Assembly: GCA_003254925.1 (NCBI GenBank)
Contig: QANZ01016870.1
Location: forward strand, 1 to 64,000
Source of the DNA: Chamaecrista fasciculata
Taxonomy: Eukaryota; Streptophyta; Magnoliopsida; Fabales; Fabaceae
Direction of reading: 5' to 3'
DNA length: 64,000 nucleotides
The notes beneath the pieces are model-generated. The model worked only from the letters and a program-made list of their open reading frames with translations, ran no database searches and had not been told where the DNA came from. Below are positions 34,396-45,346 of the stretch, piece after piece. A program made the translations under genes and the position numbers. Positions within the stretch are counted from its first letter, which is position 1, and the number at the start of each line of letters is the position of its first letter.

Positions 34396-35044
34396 AATAC
34401 ACTAATTAAATTTTAATGATAAATTTGATATGTTTAATTAATAATTAATGTTAAAAAAAAATTGTTGACCATTAAATTGAATTAATATCTTTAAAAAATA
34501 AGCAAATTGATTGTAATCATGTTTTACATAGAATACATCCTATAATTTTATTTCTTTCAAAGATCAAATTCTTAATTTACTCAAAAATATTTTTTGTTTA
34601 GAACATCGAAAAAGAAACTAAAATCAGTGAATATTTTTGTAAGTTTCAATCAATCTTCTTTTGAAGTCGTTGGTTTTAGTTTATTTTTCAATTCTCTAAA
34701 CACCTCAACTAGTATTTTAAGGACACTAATAATCCATGGGAAATTAAAGCAGCCTCCAAGGAAATCAAAATTTAGAGACCATCTTTGAACACTCAATTAA
34801 TGTAAAACCATTTGGTGGTTTGCACCATATTGTTTTCTCCCACATTTACCTTCACACGAATTTGTCTTGGCTCAATTCAACTCATCCTCTTCCTTCTTAC
34901 TCGTCCATCCAAATTAGAAGATCCTTGCATGAAATAATTAAGAACTCTGTCGTTGGATTTGGACTATGGAGGAAACTCTTCCATATAGCTTCCTCTCTCT
35001 CGTTCACATCTTCCAAGTGCATTGACTCATTTTTTCTCGTCAAA
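34396..35044. other. No gene seen
   Basis: AT-rich sequence with short frames of no recognisable family. Confidence 0.45.
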
Positions 35045-35049
35045 TTGTA

Positions 35050-35404
35050 CTAAGACCTCTGAATTTTAAGTTAGAGGCAGAAAATATTTTTGAGTTTTAA
35101 AACTTGACGACAGACTCATTGAGCTTTCAATTTCACTCACATAGGACCGCTGAGTTTCAAAATTTGACAAATAGGCTCAAGCTTTCAGTTTTCAATTTGT
35201 TCATCTAAGATCTCTTAACTCTGAAAAAAGTGAGGCTATTTAGGAAGTCTTGGTTGAGCAAAGTTGAAAGCTCAGAGAGTATGTCTATAAGTTTTAAAGC
35301 TCAGAGGTCCTAGGTGAGTAAAATTGAAAGCTCAGGGACATGTCTGTCAAGTTTTGAAATTCAAAGGTGTGTTTTGCCCCTAATCTAAAACTCAGTGGGT
35401 CTTA
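35050..35404. mobile_element. Inverted-repeat MITE-like element
   Basis: Ends CTAAGACCTCTGAATTTTAA and the complement of ACTCAGTGGGTCTTAG pair imperfectly. Inside each arm are repeated AAAGCTCAG / CTGAGCTTT-like units. No clean target duplication found. It lies just 3' of the WEB gene. Confidence 0.5.
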
Positions 35405-35563
35405 GTCTAATTTAGTTTTTTTTTCTTTACAGAACTTCTTCCTCTGTCAACTTGGTCATAAGTACACACAAATTTTCAGTATGATTTTCTCACATTCATG
35501 TGCTCCAAACAACAACAAACTTCACATTAAAATTCTCTCTAAAGATAAGACATAGGTCTTCTC

Positions 35564-38386
35564 TTAAACCCGGTTCTTTTTACGGCGAAAAATGCTTCTG
35601 ATATTGTGTAAGAGTACTAATTTCTTTGAAGAAACCTTCTCTTTTTCTAACTTATGCGCCTTGACGGTTTTCGGGGACGGATTTTGCTTTTGATTAATCT
35701 TGAAATGGAGTGGAGAAGATTCTGATGACACCTGCGTTTCAGCCAATAATATTTGAGATGCAACAGCTTCTGAAGTAGCTTTCTTCTTCTGCTCTCTCTC
35801 ACGCCACCTTTGAAGCTCACTCTCTACTATCTTCCTTGCTGCTTCAGCCATCTCAGCTGTTTTCAAGGCCTCTTGTGTTGATGTCTTTATACACTCAATC
35901 TCCTTTTGAGTTACCTGTTGGATAATTATATTATTCCTAATTCTTATTAGATAAGATAAGGGAAATTCAATATTCATAAAGTGAGAGATAAGTGAACAAG
36001 TCTAGGATTTAATTGTCCAAATAGGAGTCCTTCAGGTTTAGGATAGTGGGTGAGTCTCAAGTCTATTATAAAAGGAGGCTAAGTTATTGTTTGTAGATAC
36101 ATCAAATCATAAACTTTTAAGTTATATTTGACTTTCTAAATTTCTCTTTATTTTCTCGTTCTAGTGTTGTGTGACTGTGAGGTGTAGTTAAATATTTGCT
36201 TTGAAGAGTGTGGGCTATTTTGAGAGAGCATTATATGATGTAAAAATTTTGATATAGTGTTTTCTCTGGTTGTCTTTTGACAATGATTGTGGTTTTTTTA
36301 CTCTAGTTTGAAGTTTTTCCATGTTAATTCTGCTGTGATGATTGTGCATCTGTTTCATTTTATTTTAATCTCAAGAGAAGAAAAATAATCAACTTATTTT
36401 TGTTTTTCCCAACATTACCTCTAATCTCTGAAGAGCCTCATTTTCACTAGCCTTCACAGCTTCAACCTGTGCCAAAGCTGCTGCAACTTTCATCTCTGAT
36501 AATTTATCAGACTCCTCAACTTTATGGCTTAATGACTCAAACTCCTCAGTTGAGATTGTAATTTTAGCATTAGACTCAGAAGTTAATGAACGTGCAGCAC
36601 TAGTTTTCTCAGATAAGACCTTAATATGATCAAGAGCGCTTGCTTCTGCTGTTTTTGCTGCTTCTGCTTCTTCCAAAGCTACACTAAGCTTTTTCTCAGC
36701 ATCTTCTGATGAAATTTTGGTCACTTCAGCTTCCTTCTTCAGTCCAACTGCCTTGGTTTTTGCATCTACGGCTTCCTGTTGGGCAGTTTTGGTTTCGGAT
36801 GACAACCGGTCCAGGGACGAAATCATTTCCTCAGACTCAGCTCTAACTTTAGACTCTTCTGAAAAGCATGCTTCAAGCTCACACTTACTTTTATGAAGTT
36901 GGACATGTAAATTCCCAACCATGGATTCAGTTTCTGATTCTTTCTCTTTCAATTTAGAGCGCTCTCTTTTCACATTCTCCAGTTCCAATTTAAGAGTTTC
37001 CACTAAGCTTCTGAGAGAGATTTCCTCTTCTGCTACATTCTGCAGTGACTCTTGAGCATCATCAAGCTTGAAAGTGACACTTTTCACAGAGTCCAAATCC
37101 AATGTCTTCTTATTCTCCATTTCCTTTTGAAGAGCCTCAATTTCACTCACTGTCTCAGTCAGCTTCAGTTCAAGATTTTTAGTCGATTCAGGGTCTATAA
37201 CCTTCTTCAAAGCACACAACTTCTTTCTTGATTCTTCAAAGGTAGCTTTAGATGACTGTCTTAAGACAACTTCCTCATCTGATACCTGTTAGAATAGTTG
37301 GTGATATAAGTCTCACATTGAGTAGTTGAAGAATGAAAAAAGTGTTTATACTATCAAAGCCATCAAATCCTCTTTCTAACAATACCTTTGCTTCCTGTTG
37401 ATGTTCTTGCATAGATGCATGCTTCAACTGCTCAATTGACTCGCTTACGGCCGCGATTTCTCTAGACAGATCAGATGCTCTTTCAGTGTTTGCCTTCATT
37501 TCATCTTCTGCTTCTTTTGCTTGCTTGAAAGCAGAAACTCTTTCTTCCAATGATGAATTATAGTCCTGACGAATCTTCCTCAGTTCTTTCTTTGCATCAT
37601 CAAGTTTTGAAATAACAGATGCATATTCCTTAACAGTAGTTTCTAACTCTTCTTTCAAAACACCATCAATTCCATCAAGTTTTCTGCCACTCTTTGTTTT
37701 GCTGAGTATTTTTGCCTGACTCTTTGCAGCTTCCATTGCCTCAATTGCTTGTTCTCTAGATTCGCTTAGTGCTTTTAGCTTTTTCGTAAGATCATCGACT
37801 GTTGTTTTGGCCTTTTCAAGTTCCACTAGGGCATCAGCCTTGGTAGTTTCTGCTTTCTTTAGCTTTTCTTCCAACTTGTTCAGCGATTCCTGCGCTAAGT
37901 GAAGCTGTGTCTCCTTGGCCAAGATTTTCTGCACGAAACAAGCTCGAAGGAAAAAAATATTAAAAAAAATAAGAGTCAATTTTCCAGCAAACCATGAGAG
38001 GAAGAATCAATCTACAGATCAATTTTGGTCTGACCATTAAAATCCTCACAATCCACCCATTTGCTTCCCTTGAGCTTAAGTAAGGGACTAGCTTTATGTT
38101 CAGGATACACACATACATGCATGATATGGGACTTTCAAAAATAAACTGTTACAAACTCAATAAGATTTTAGTTTATAACTTATACAATTACAAAAAGCAT
38201 GATTACCTCTGCAGAATAAGGTTTTGCCATCTTAATGGCAGGTTTTTCCTCAGGGATAGCACCTTCACCAAATAGAGAGACAGCATCTTTAACAGACTTA
38301 AAAGGCGGACTGATGTCGATCTCTCCGACCTCTGATTTTCTTGGACTAGGGGACTCAGTATCATTCTGCTGGGAACTAGCCACCAT
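35564..38386 (-). CDS. WEB family protein (DUF827, coiled coil)
   Basis: Four exons on the minus strand: 38386-38207, 37928-37386, 37285-36419 and 35914-35564, all phase 0, giving 646 residues. After a short N-terminus with the family motif SPPFKSVKDAVSLFGEGA (about 27-44), residues 61 to about 590 are almost continuous heptad-repeat coiled coil rich in Glu, Lys and Ala. They include AKETQLHLAQESLNKLEEKL, the conserved ELRKIRQDY segment and EMAEAARKIVESELQRWRER. The tail is basic (RSIFRRKKNRV). WEB proteins act with PMI-type partners in chloroplast photorelocation, probably through actin-linked complexes; this member (At5g55860-like) has no established role that I can state. Introns 2 and 3 each equal a transposon-like insert plus one target-site duplication. 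Reading into intron 3 would stop after about ten codons. Confidence 0.92.
35911..36419 (+). mobile_element. Solo LTR (Copia-like) that forms WEB intron 3, with TSD
   Basis: 35916-36414 (499 bp) starts TGTTGGATAATT and ends TTCCCAACA. It is flanked by TTACC at 35911-35915 and 36415-36419, a perfect 5-bp target duplication. A TATA box (TATAAAAGG, 36067-36075) on the plus strand orients the LTR antisense to the gene. The intron 35915-36418 is exactly 504 bases, the LTR plus one TSD. On the minus strand the donor is GAG|GTAA (TSD) and the acceptor is AACAG|GTAA (LTR end plus TSD). Confidence 0.88.
37282..37386. mobile_element. 95-bp TG...CA element that forms WEB intron 2, with TSD
   Basis: 37287-37381 has 8-bp inverted ends TGTTAGAA / TTCTAACA and is flanked by ATACC at 37282-37286 and 37382-37386. 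The intron 37286-37385 is 100 bases, the element plus one TSD. The internal phrase AGTCTCACATTGAGTAG resembles the promoter-proximal part of short plant LTRs (TRIM/SMART type or a deleted solo LTR). On the minus strand the donor is AAG|GTAT and the acceptor AACAG|GTAT. Confidence 0.7.
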
Positions 38387-39469
38387 TGTGTGTTTTCTAT
38401 TTAAATATTATTTAGCATCTAAAGTGAACCTGTTAAGAAAACTTAACTTATGTCACAAGAAAGAAATAGAGAGAAAAGAATTACATAAAAAAATTAACAT
38501 GTTATACATATTGGTAATCAGAATTGAAAGACAACTTTCAACAGCTATGTTTCAGAATTTAGAGATCTCTTTCTAAATATGCAGAAAGACTTCCACCAAA
38601 TAAGTATAGATACAGATCTCCATATACCAGATTTACTTTGGGGAAAAAAATAGACAACGGAAAATAAAAACAAGGGAAATTTTTTACTTCAACAATATTC
38701 AAATTGCAAATAGCCCCCCAAACTATCAAGCTTTGCAAATAGTCCCCCTGTAACTATGACTTAGTTGTAAATAACCTCATCAACTATCTAATTTAACAAA
38801 TACCCTCCATAGTTGAAGGGGTTATTTCCATTTTTCCCTAAAAATAATCTATACTTCCAAGTTCATATCCTCCAAAAGAAAAGTAATAAGGAAATCATCC
38901 ATACAACCAATGAAGGGTTCCAAGGCTGAAGAAATCTATAATTAAAATTTGAGTGTTGTTTTAAATCCAATTCATCACCAAAAAAAGTGTATCTTCCACA
39001 CATAGCAAGCAAATCTAGTGCATTAATTCTCTCAAAATTAGTATTTACCTGATACTTTTGATAGATACAACATAGTTTTATCAACCAAAGTGGGCATAGT
39101 GAACATAAACTGATTCCCCTTTCTGGTTGATAATGTGATGAGATCACCAGTCATAGCATATTCTCCCATTGCAAAAATCATGAAAGCTAATTCTCCAGTT
39201 TCAAGATAGATGTGACCCTAAAACATATTGAATGGCAGAGAATAATATTAAAAATCTCGATATACTTGCGAAATGCATTGAAGATGAAAGAAGAGAGGGA
39301 CCAAAATGCTATCATCTTCAACACAATGTCCATGAGATTGCTGAATTTTCATACGAGAAGTATTAGGCACACACTACACATGGCACAAACTTTAGTCCCT
39401 AGAAAAAATGCAAGCCCTTCTATTTGCTTCTCTGACTTTTGGTTTACTATAATTAAGAAAAAGTGATAA

Positions 39470-39500
<31 letters not shown>

Positions 39501-40802
39501 TTTTTTTAAGTTGTTGAATTGCTGTGAAAGACTTTTTCTTTTTTCACTTTTCTCTTTTGTTGCTTTCCCATATATTTTGGGTTCTGCACGTGTGGGATCA
39601 AAAGCTCCAAGAATAACATGTAAGATAGACATCACTTTCTGATCTTTATTATGAAGTTGACGACTTTATAATCATAAGCTATGACAGAATAGTGCACTAT
39701 TTATTATTTGACGTCGACGTCCGCAAACAATTCATTCATTCCATAAAATTATGTTTTTTTTTAAAAAAAAAATTCTTTCTCCCTTCTAAATAACGTTTTC
39801 ATGAAAAATGTTGTCCTCTTGGCTGAACCGTATGCGTTATGAGAAGACATTTAAAATTTTGTTTGATTTCAAAATTAGTAAATTGTATGATATATTTTGT
39901 CAAACATATTTTGAATCTATTTAATTCTGTTTTTTTTTGTATTTAAAAATTATTTAGCATATTTTCAAGAGGCCTCCAGTCAATGCAGTTTCCAATTAAG
40001 ATACTGAAGCTGGAGATTAACGGTACTCTTTTTCAACGGGAGAACCATAAAGAATAAAATACAGTGTTTGAAAGGTGATAAATCAGAGGGAAGAAAACAT
40101 GTGAGTGGATTTTGCAATCTAAGGGACCAAACTGAAACAAAATGAAACTTTTGAGGTATTAAATTAGAAGAAAATGAAATCAGAGAAATTAAAACATAGT
40201 AAAATTAAGGAATCAAGAATTGATAACTCGCTTCTTGAAAAATTGAAATAGATAGTCTAATCCCAAAAAGAATCAAAGAGTATATTCGTTACTCCCTAAC
40301 AGAAACAAATAATATACTCGTTAGTTCATGAAAAGACTGACGAGTATATCGTTTGGTTACTTCAGAGACTAAACTCTATTTAAATCTTTTAAGAACTGAA
40401 TTGCTAACTCGATGATCTTTCAAGGATCAAATTGTTAGTTTACTCACTAAGTCACAAATTCACAAATCCCACTCCTGCAACACAAATCCCAATTCATATT
40501 GGGCCACCACACATATTGAACAAAATTCAATCAGCAAGCAGTGCATAAAAAGGAAAGTTCCCAATCAATACTCATAAAAAAGAAACAATCTTTTCGGTTC
40601 CTCTAAATTAGAAAGAATAAATCAGTTTATGATACAATATACACTAGAACAAGTTTCTCACTGGCTTTTAAAACTTCTCAAGAATGGTTTCCCGCATAAT
40701 TGGATGTTTACTACAAAGTGAAAACTTAATTCTTTAGATAGAGATTTATCAAGTCAAGTGTGTTCCACTAATTCCAAATACAGATTATTTATAAGAACTA
40801 GC
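38387..40802. other. WEB 5' flank and DPH7 3' flank, no gene seen
   Basis: 38390-39200 may include upstream non-coding exons of the WEB gene, but I cannot define them. 38690-38830 holds repeated CAAATAGCCCCC / GGGGTTATTT-type phrases, a decayed inverted-repeat element. A (TA)n run lies at about 39470-39495. 40200-40450 is the AAAGATTAAATTG-type repeat family. Confidence 0.4.
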
Positions 40803-42544
40803 CTACAATGCAATATCATTTTCCGGCATCCATACCCGAACAAGTTTGTCATAGAATGAGCAAGTAGCCACTAGCGGTTTCTTCTTCCCGGCACAAACAT
40901 TTGTTTCTCCCCTCTGCCAGTCTGCTCCATATGCAAGGGAATCATGCTTCTTGTAAGTTTCCAAAACTCGAGCTTCCTCCCCTCTAATGGAAGCAATTGC
41001 AAACCCATTGTGCATACAGGCAGCCAAAACCAGGCCTGGTATGTCTGGGTGATGCTTCACCCTCCAAACTCCGCCACCTAAACAGATTGATGTCTCATTA
41101 ACTGGTTTTGAGATCGATCTCAGATCCCATACCCTCAAGTATTCGTCGTAGCTGCCAGTTAGTAAGCTATTTGGGTCATGGGGACTCTTTGCAATGCAAC
41201 AAACACCCATCTGATGGACTTTCGAGTTCTGGAACACCATCCGGCTCGGGCTATCGCGCAAATCCCAACAGCTGAACTTACAATCATCGGAACCGGTATA
41301 TACCAGATTTGGTTGGTGGCAATCGAAGGAGGTTGTCCATAGTTCAAAATCATGTGCCTTCCAGTTTTCTTGTACTTCCAACTTGGAATCCGAGAGAGAA
41401 ACAACTGATACAGAACCATCAGAGAGCCCCACTACAATGGATGTGGCTGAAGAGTTCCAGTCCAGGTACAGGCACATAGAACTGCTGATTTTTTCACTGG
41501 TTACTTCTTTTAGACAAATCCCTTCCACAGAATCAATAGCAAATCTAATAAATATGTGAGAAAGAAAAGGAAATGAAAGAATTCCACCTTAAATACAAGA
41601 AAAAACAGATAAAGGCTAAACCTATTACTGAATTCCAGTATCTCTAGACAAATCTGCTAGATTTCTTAATAAGGCACATCTATATATGAACAAGAGACTT
41701 CGGTATGTGAAGGATAATGGCAATTTACTATATTAGATTTTTTCAAGATAGTCATTCCTCCAAAATTGTCCAATATCACACCCAGCCAAATATTTGTATA
41801 ACTGCAAATTTATGAAAAAAAAAAAAAAGACACAAGAAGTAGCATTGTAATATTCAGCACCAAATAAAGTAATAAAATTTTCCATTTTGTATGGCCAAAA
41901 ATAAAATAAACAAATAATCAGATACAGCTGATAATCCTAGAAATACCGAAAATTGGGAATCAAACCTAATACAAAGACCCCATAGATATCAAATAATGCC
42001 AACTAGTCAAGGAAGCTTTTGAGATTATATGTCCCAATTACAGAATATATCAAGATTTACTTTTAAGTACTTTCATAATGGACTGTGTGTGTATTTGTGT
42101 GTCTTCTCGGGACTTTTAATGGTTGACTTATCAAATATGAACTGAACTATTGTTTCCTGTATTTTTTCTGCATTTTCCAATACAAAGGGAGGTGGAATTC
42201 ACAAAAAAGATTGAATCTATACCATCAGATCCTTTACAACAGCCCTCCAGCATTTGTATTGTCAGGTACCCATCGGCATCAGCTTGGGCCAAAAAGTTAT
42301 TAGCATGTCCGCCAGGCGGATTCCACTTAATGTCAAATATCCCAGAAGTCTCCACTTTATAAGCCAAGTCAAGGCGACCTATGTCCACATCAACGTTGAA
42401 GAGCAAAATGTTTCCGTGTCGACTTGGTTGATCACCTTCTACTAGATTGTAAGTGGAAGCTGCTAAAACATTGTGGTATGAATTGTGTGGACAAAACTCC
42501 ACAGCGTCAGCATTATCATCTAAATAGCAATTTGCTATATCCAT
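40803..42544 (-). CDS. DPH7: Diphthine methyltransferase homologue (WD40 protein)
   Basis: The first coding exon starts at ATG 42544 (MDIANCYLDDNADAVEFCPH) and runs to roughly 42190. The last exon ends at 40803 and runs from about 41520 (KEVTSEKISSSMCLYLDWN onward). Together they give about 340-355 residues, the normal size. WD40 units are clear: LAASTYNL, IFDIKWNPPG, LVYTGSDDCKFSCWDLR, LLTGSYDEYLRVWDLRS, the DPH7-typical GGGVWRVKHHPDIPGLVL and LVATCSFYDKLVRVW. DPH7 demethylates methylated diphthine on elongation factor 2, allowing the final amidation to diphthamide in the cytosol. The exact junction between the two exons is not resolved: several weak GT donors (for example 42205-42215) and acceptors (41527, 41512) are compatible. 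The minus-strand 5' UTR appears to begin in a separate exon near 43703-43800. Confidence 0.85.
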
Positions 42545-43702
42545 GATCTTGTGGTTGCCAAACAAGTTTTAATGTAACTTCATGCTACAAGACAAAAGTT
42601 ATGAAACATTAGAGCATTTTATAAAATAGACATGGATCACGTTTGAAACAAATGTAAAGGACAGTCTATCAGAAAAATAGATGAAATGAGAAAAAAGTTA
42701 ACAACTAAAGTTGTAAATTTAGCTTTAAAAACAAATGTTATACAAGTATACAGAGACAAAAATTCTACCCATTTTCCTAGCTTGTTCATAACTAGATCAA
42801 GCTGAGTACCCAAAAACAGCATATTTACTCTTACAGTAAGATAAGACGATTACCTTTAAAGGAAAAGATAAACTATTGTTTTAAAAAACTTGAGCCTATT
42901 AACAGGAAGCAAGTGAAGCCACACTAATTGCAACTACAAGCTTCAATGTAAAATTCAATAACCAAACCAGCTCATCAATGTATTAAGAAATTCAAACATT
43001 CATAGTTTTACCCAATAGCTCAGTACCAAAAAAAAACAAAAGATATATAAATATAGGGAAACTAGGCATACTGCCACTCAAAATTTAAAATTTGCATAAA
43101 AAATATAAATCCAAAGCCACCAAATTTGAACAAGGTAAGAATTACCTTTTATAGCAGGCTAGCTGCCTTATTATTTAACAATCCAAACTTTCAGCAAAGG
43201 AAAAAAGACAATAAATGATTTTTAAGCAAACAGTCAACCAAAATCAACAGACAAAATTTCATAAAGGCATGTACTCATACATTTAAAACTTTTGAAGTCC
43301 ATCATAAATTGGCGTTTCTTCTGTTGAAATTCTCAGCTACTAACTACCAGATATAATGGAATTTATAAATGTGGTTACAATCCTACAAAATATCCTACAC
43401 CAATCCAAGTTTGAAATCAAATAGAATGGGTCATGAGCAGAATCGAAACATGTTCTCAAATCAACTTAACCTGAGTTATTGACATTGTTTCAAACCACCA
43501 ATTCATCAAGTTTATTCAAAAGCAACAGCAACCCATGGGATCAAACCTATCACTAATCCGAAACCAAACAAAAAAAATGGATGTAGCTACAATCCATCAT
43601 AAAAACAAATTCTTAAACTACTTCGAGCAGCTGCCAAAAGTTTACAGAAAGAAGAAAATCTAAGAAATAAGATGGTCATATAGAGAAAAATAAATAAAAA
43701 TA
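42545..43702 (-). other. Inferred 5' UTR intron of DPH7
   Basis: AT-rich, without coding signals, between the start codon exon and a GC-richer segment whose minus-strand end GGAGAG|GTATTT at 43703 is a good donor. The acceptor lies a little upstream of 42544. Inferred from composition and splice motifs only. Confidence 0.5.
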
Positions 43703-43830
43703 CCTCTCCTTAAACCCAGAACAGCAGCGGCTAAAATTGCAGAGACGAGTGCTTTAGCCGCTGCGTGCTTTGTTTCTTGGTGCCTCTCTTCTCTCCGGAG
43801 TCTAAACTCTTTCTCGTGCTCACTTTAATG
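43703..43830 (-). promoter_or_regulatory. Probable 5' UTR exon and transcription start region of DPH7
   Basis: A locally GC-rich, CT-rich block (CGGAGAGAAGAGAGGCACC on the minus strand) ends at a splice donor, with AT-rich flanks. The transcription start is not determined. Confidence 0.5.
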
Positions 43831-43951
43831 CTTTTCTGTTCATGTGGAAAGTATTTTTTTTAATCTTTAACTTTCGGTGAATTTTAATTCCCTGTTTTAA
43901 GTTTAGGTCAAAACCTCATTTCGTTAGTTCCATTTTGTCTTAAATTCTTTT

Positions 43952-44393
43952 GAGAAAACCTATTTTTTGGTCCTTGAAGTGTTACTGAGTCAACGATTTA
44001 GTCCCTGAATTGTAGAAAAATATAAATCAATCCTTGAATTTTACACCATCATCAACCTTTTGGTCCCTAAATTGTAGGAAAATACGAATCAGTCGTTGAA
44101 TTTTACACTACCATCAACCTTTTGGTCCTTGAATTATAGAAAAATACGAATCAGGGACTAAAAGGTTGACAGTGGTATAAAATTCAGGGACTGATTCGTA
44201 TTTTTCTACAATTCAAGGACCCAAAGGTTGATGGTAGCGTAAAATTCAAGGACTGATTCGTATTTTCTTACAGTTCAGGGACGAAAAGATTGTTGGTGGT
44301 GTAAAATTCAGAAACTGATTCATATTTTCCTACAATTCAATGACTAAATTGTTGACTTAATAACAACTCAGAGACCAAAAAGTAGGTTTTCTC
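43952..44393. mobile_element. Mutator-like MITE with 9-bp TSD
   Basis: Ends GAGAAAACCTATTTTTTGGT / CCAAAAAGTAGGTTTTCTC. The target duplication AATTCTTTT lies at 43943-43951 and 44394-44402. Arms contain repeated GGTCC-TTGAATT-type units in inverted order. Non-coding. Confidence 0.8.
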
Positions 44394-44491
44394 AATTCTT
44401 TTCTTGTTTTGTTTTGGTTTTTAATCTTTTCCATTTGTTGTATCCTTAGTCTAAAATATGATTTCATCTAGTTTTCATATCATTTTCTATT

Positions 44492-44921
44492 GGCTTAAGT
44501 ACACTTTTGGTCCCTTAACTTTCGCAAAGGTCTCAATTTGGTCCCCTAACTTTTTTTGTTGCAATTTTGGTCCCCTAACTTTCGCAAAGGTCTCAATTTG
44601 GTCCCTTAACTTTTTTTGTTGCAATTTTGGTTCTCTAACTTTTGAAAGCGTCTCACTGTTGGTCCCAAGTGAACTTTTTCCATCCATTATCTGCTGTTAG
44701 TGTCGATCTGGCAAGCTGAGTTGGCTAATGACGTGACAAATATGGGTGAAGTGGATTAAAAAAGGACCATTATGCGAAGATGTTTTCATGACTTGGAAGA
44801 GCACTTGGGACCAATAGTGAGACGTTTTCAAGAGTTAGGGGACCAAAATTGCAACAAAAAAAGTTAGGGGACCAAATTGAGATCTTTGCGAAAGTTAGGG
44901 GACCAAAATTGCACTTAAGTC
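44492..44921. mobile_element. Mutator-like MITE with 9-bp TSD
   Basis: Ends GGCTTAAGTACACTTTTGG / CCAAAATTGCACTTAAGTC. The target duplication TTTTCTATT lies at 44483-44491 and 44922-44930. Inner units such as CCTAACTTTCGCAAAGG are tandemly repeated within the arms. Confidence 0.82.
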
Positions 44922-44930
44922 TTTTCTATT

Positions 44931-45346
44931 CAAAGTGTAAGTTTTGTCTCATATCTTTTGCTCAGTTTCCAATGTGGTTCTATATCTTTTTTTGTTGCAC
45001 TTTTGGTCCCTATCTTTGGGTCAGTTCTCAATATGATCCCATATCTTATTTTTGTTGCAAATTTAGTCTCATATATTTAGGTCAATTGCAAAATTGGTCT
45101 TACATCTTTGGGTCAGGTGCATAAGTGGACTTATATCTTTGCAAAAAGATCAACTAACGGTTGATCCTTGTGCGAAGATATGAGACCAATTTTGCAATTT
45201 GACCAAAAGATATGGGACCAAAAATGATAAAGGACCAAAATTGAGACCTTTTGCAAAGATATGGGACCAAAAGTGTTAAAAAAAAGATACAACACTAAAT
45301 TGGGAACTTACTCAAAGATATAGGACCAAATTTGTACTTTGACCTA
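44931..45346. mobile_element. Third adjacent MITE, related to 20423-20778
   Basis: Inverted arms CAAAGTGTAAGTTTTGTCTC / GACCAAATTTGTACTTTG with internal CATATCTTT / AAAGATATGAGACC units like the element at 20423. It begins right after the TSD of the previous MITE. No target duplication was found. Confidence 0.6.

Noticed and set aside
44458..44700. Frames with repeated FGPLTFAKVSIWS-type units on both strands
   Set aside because: They translate the tandem units of MITE arms; similar frames occur in every copy.
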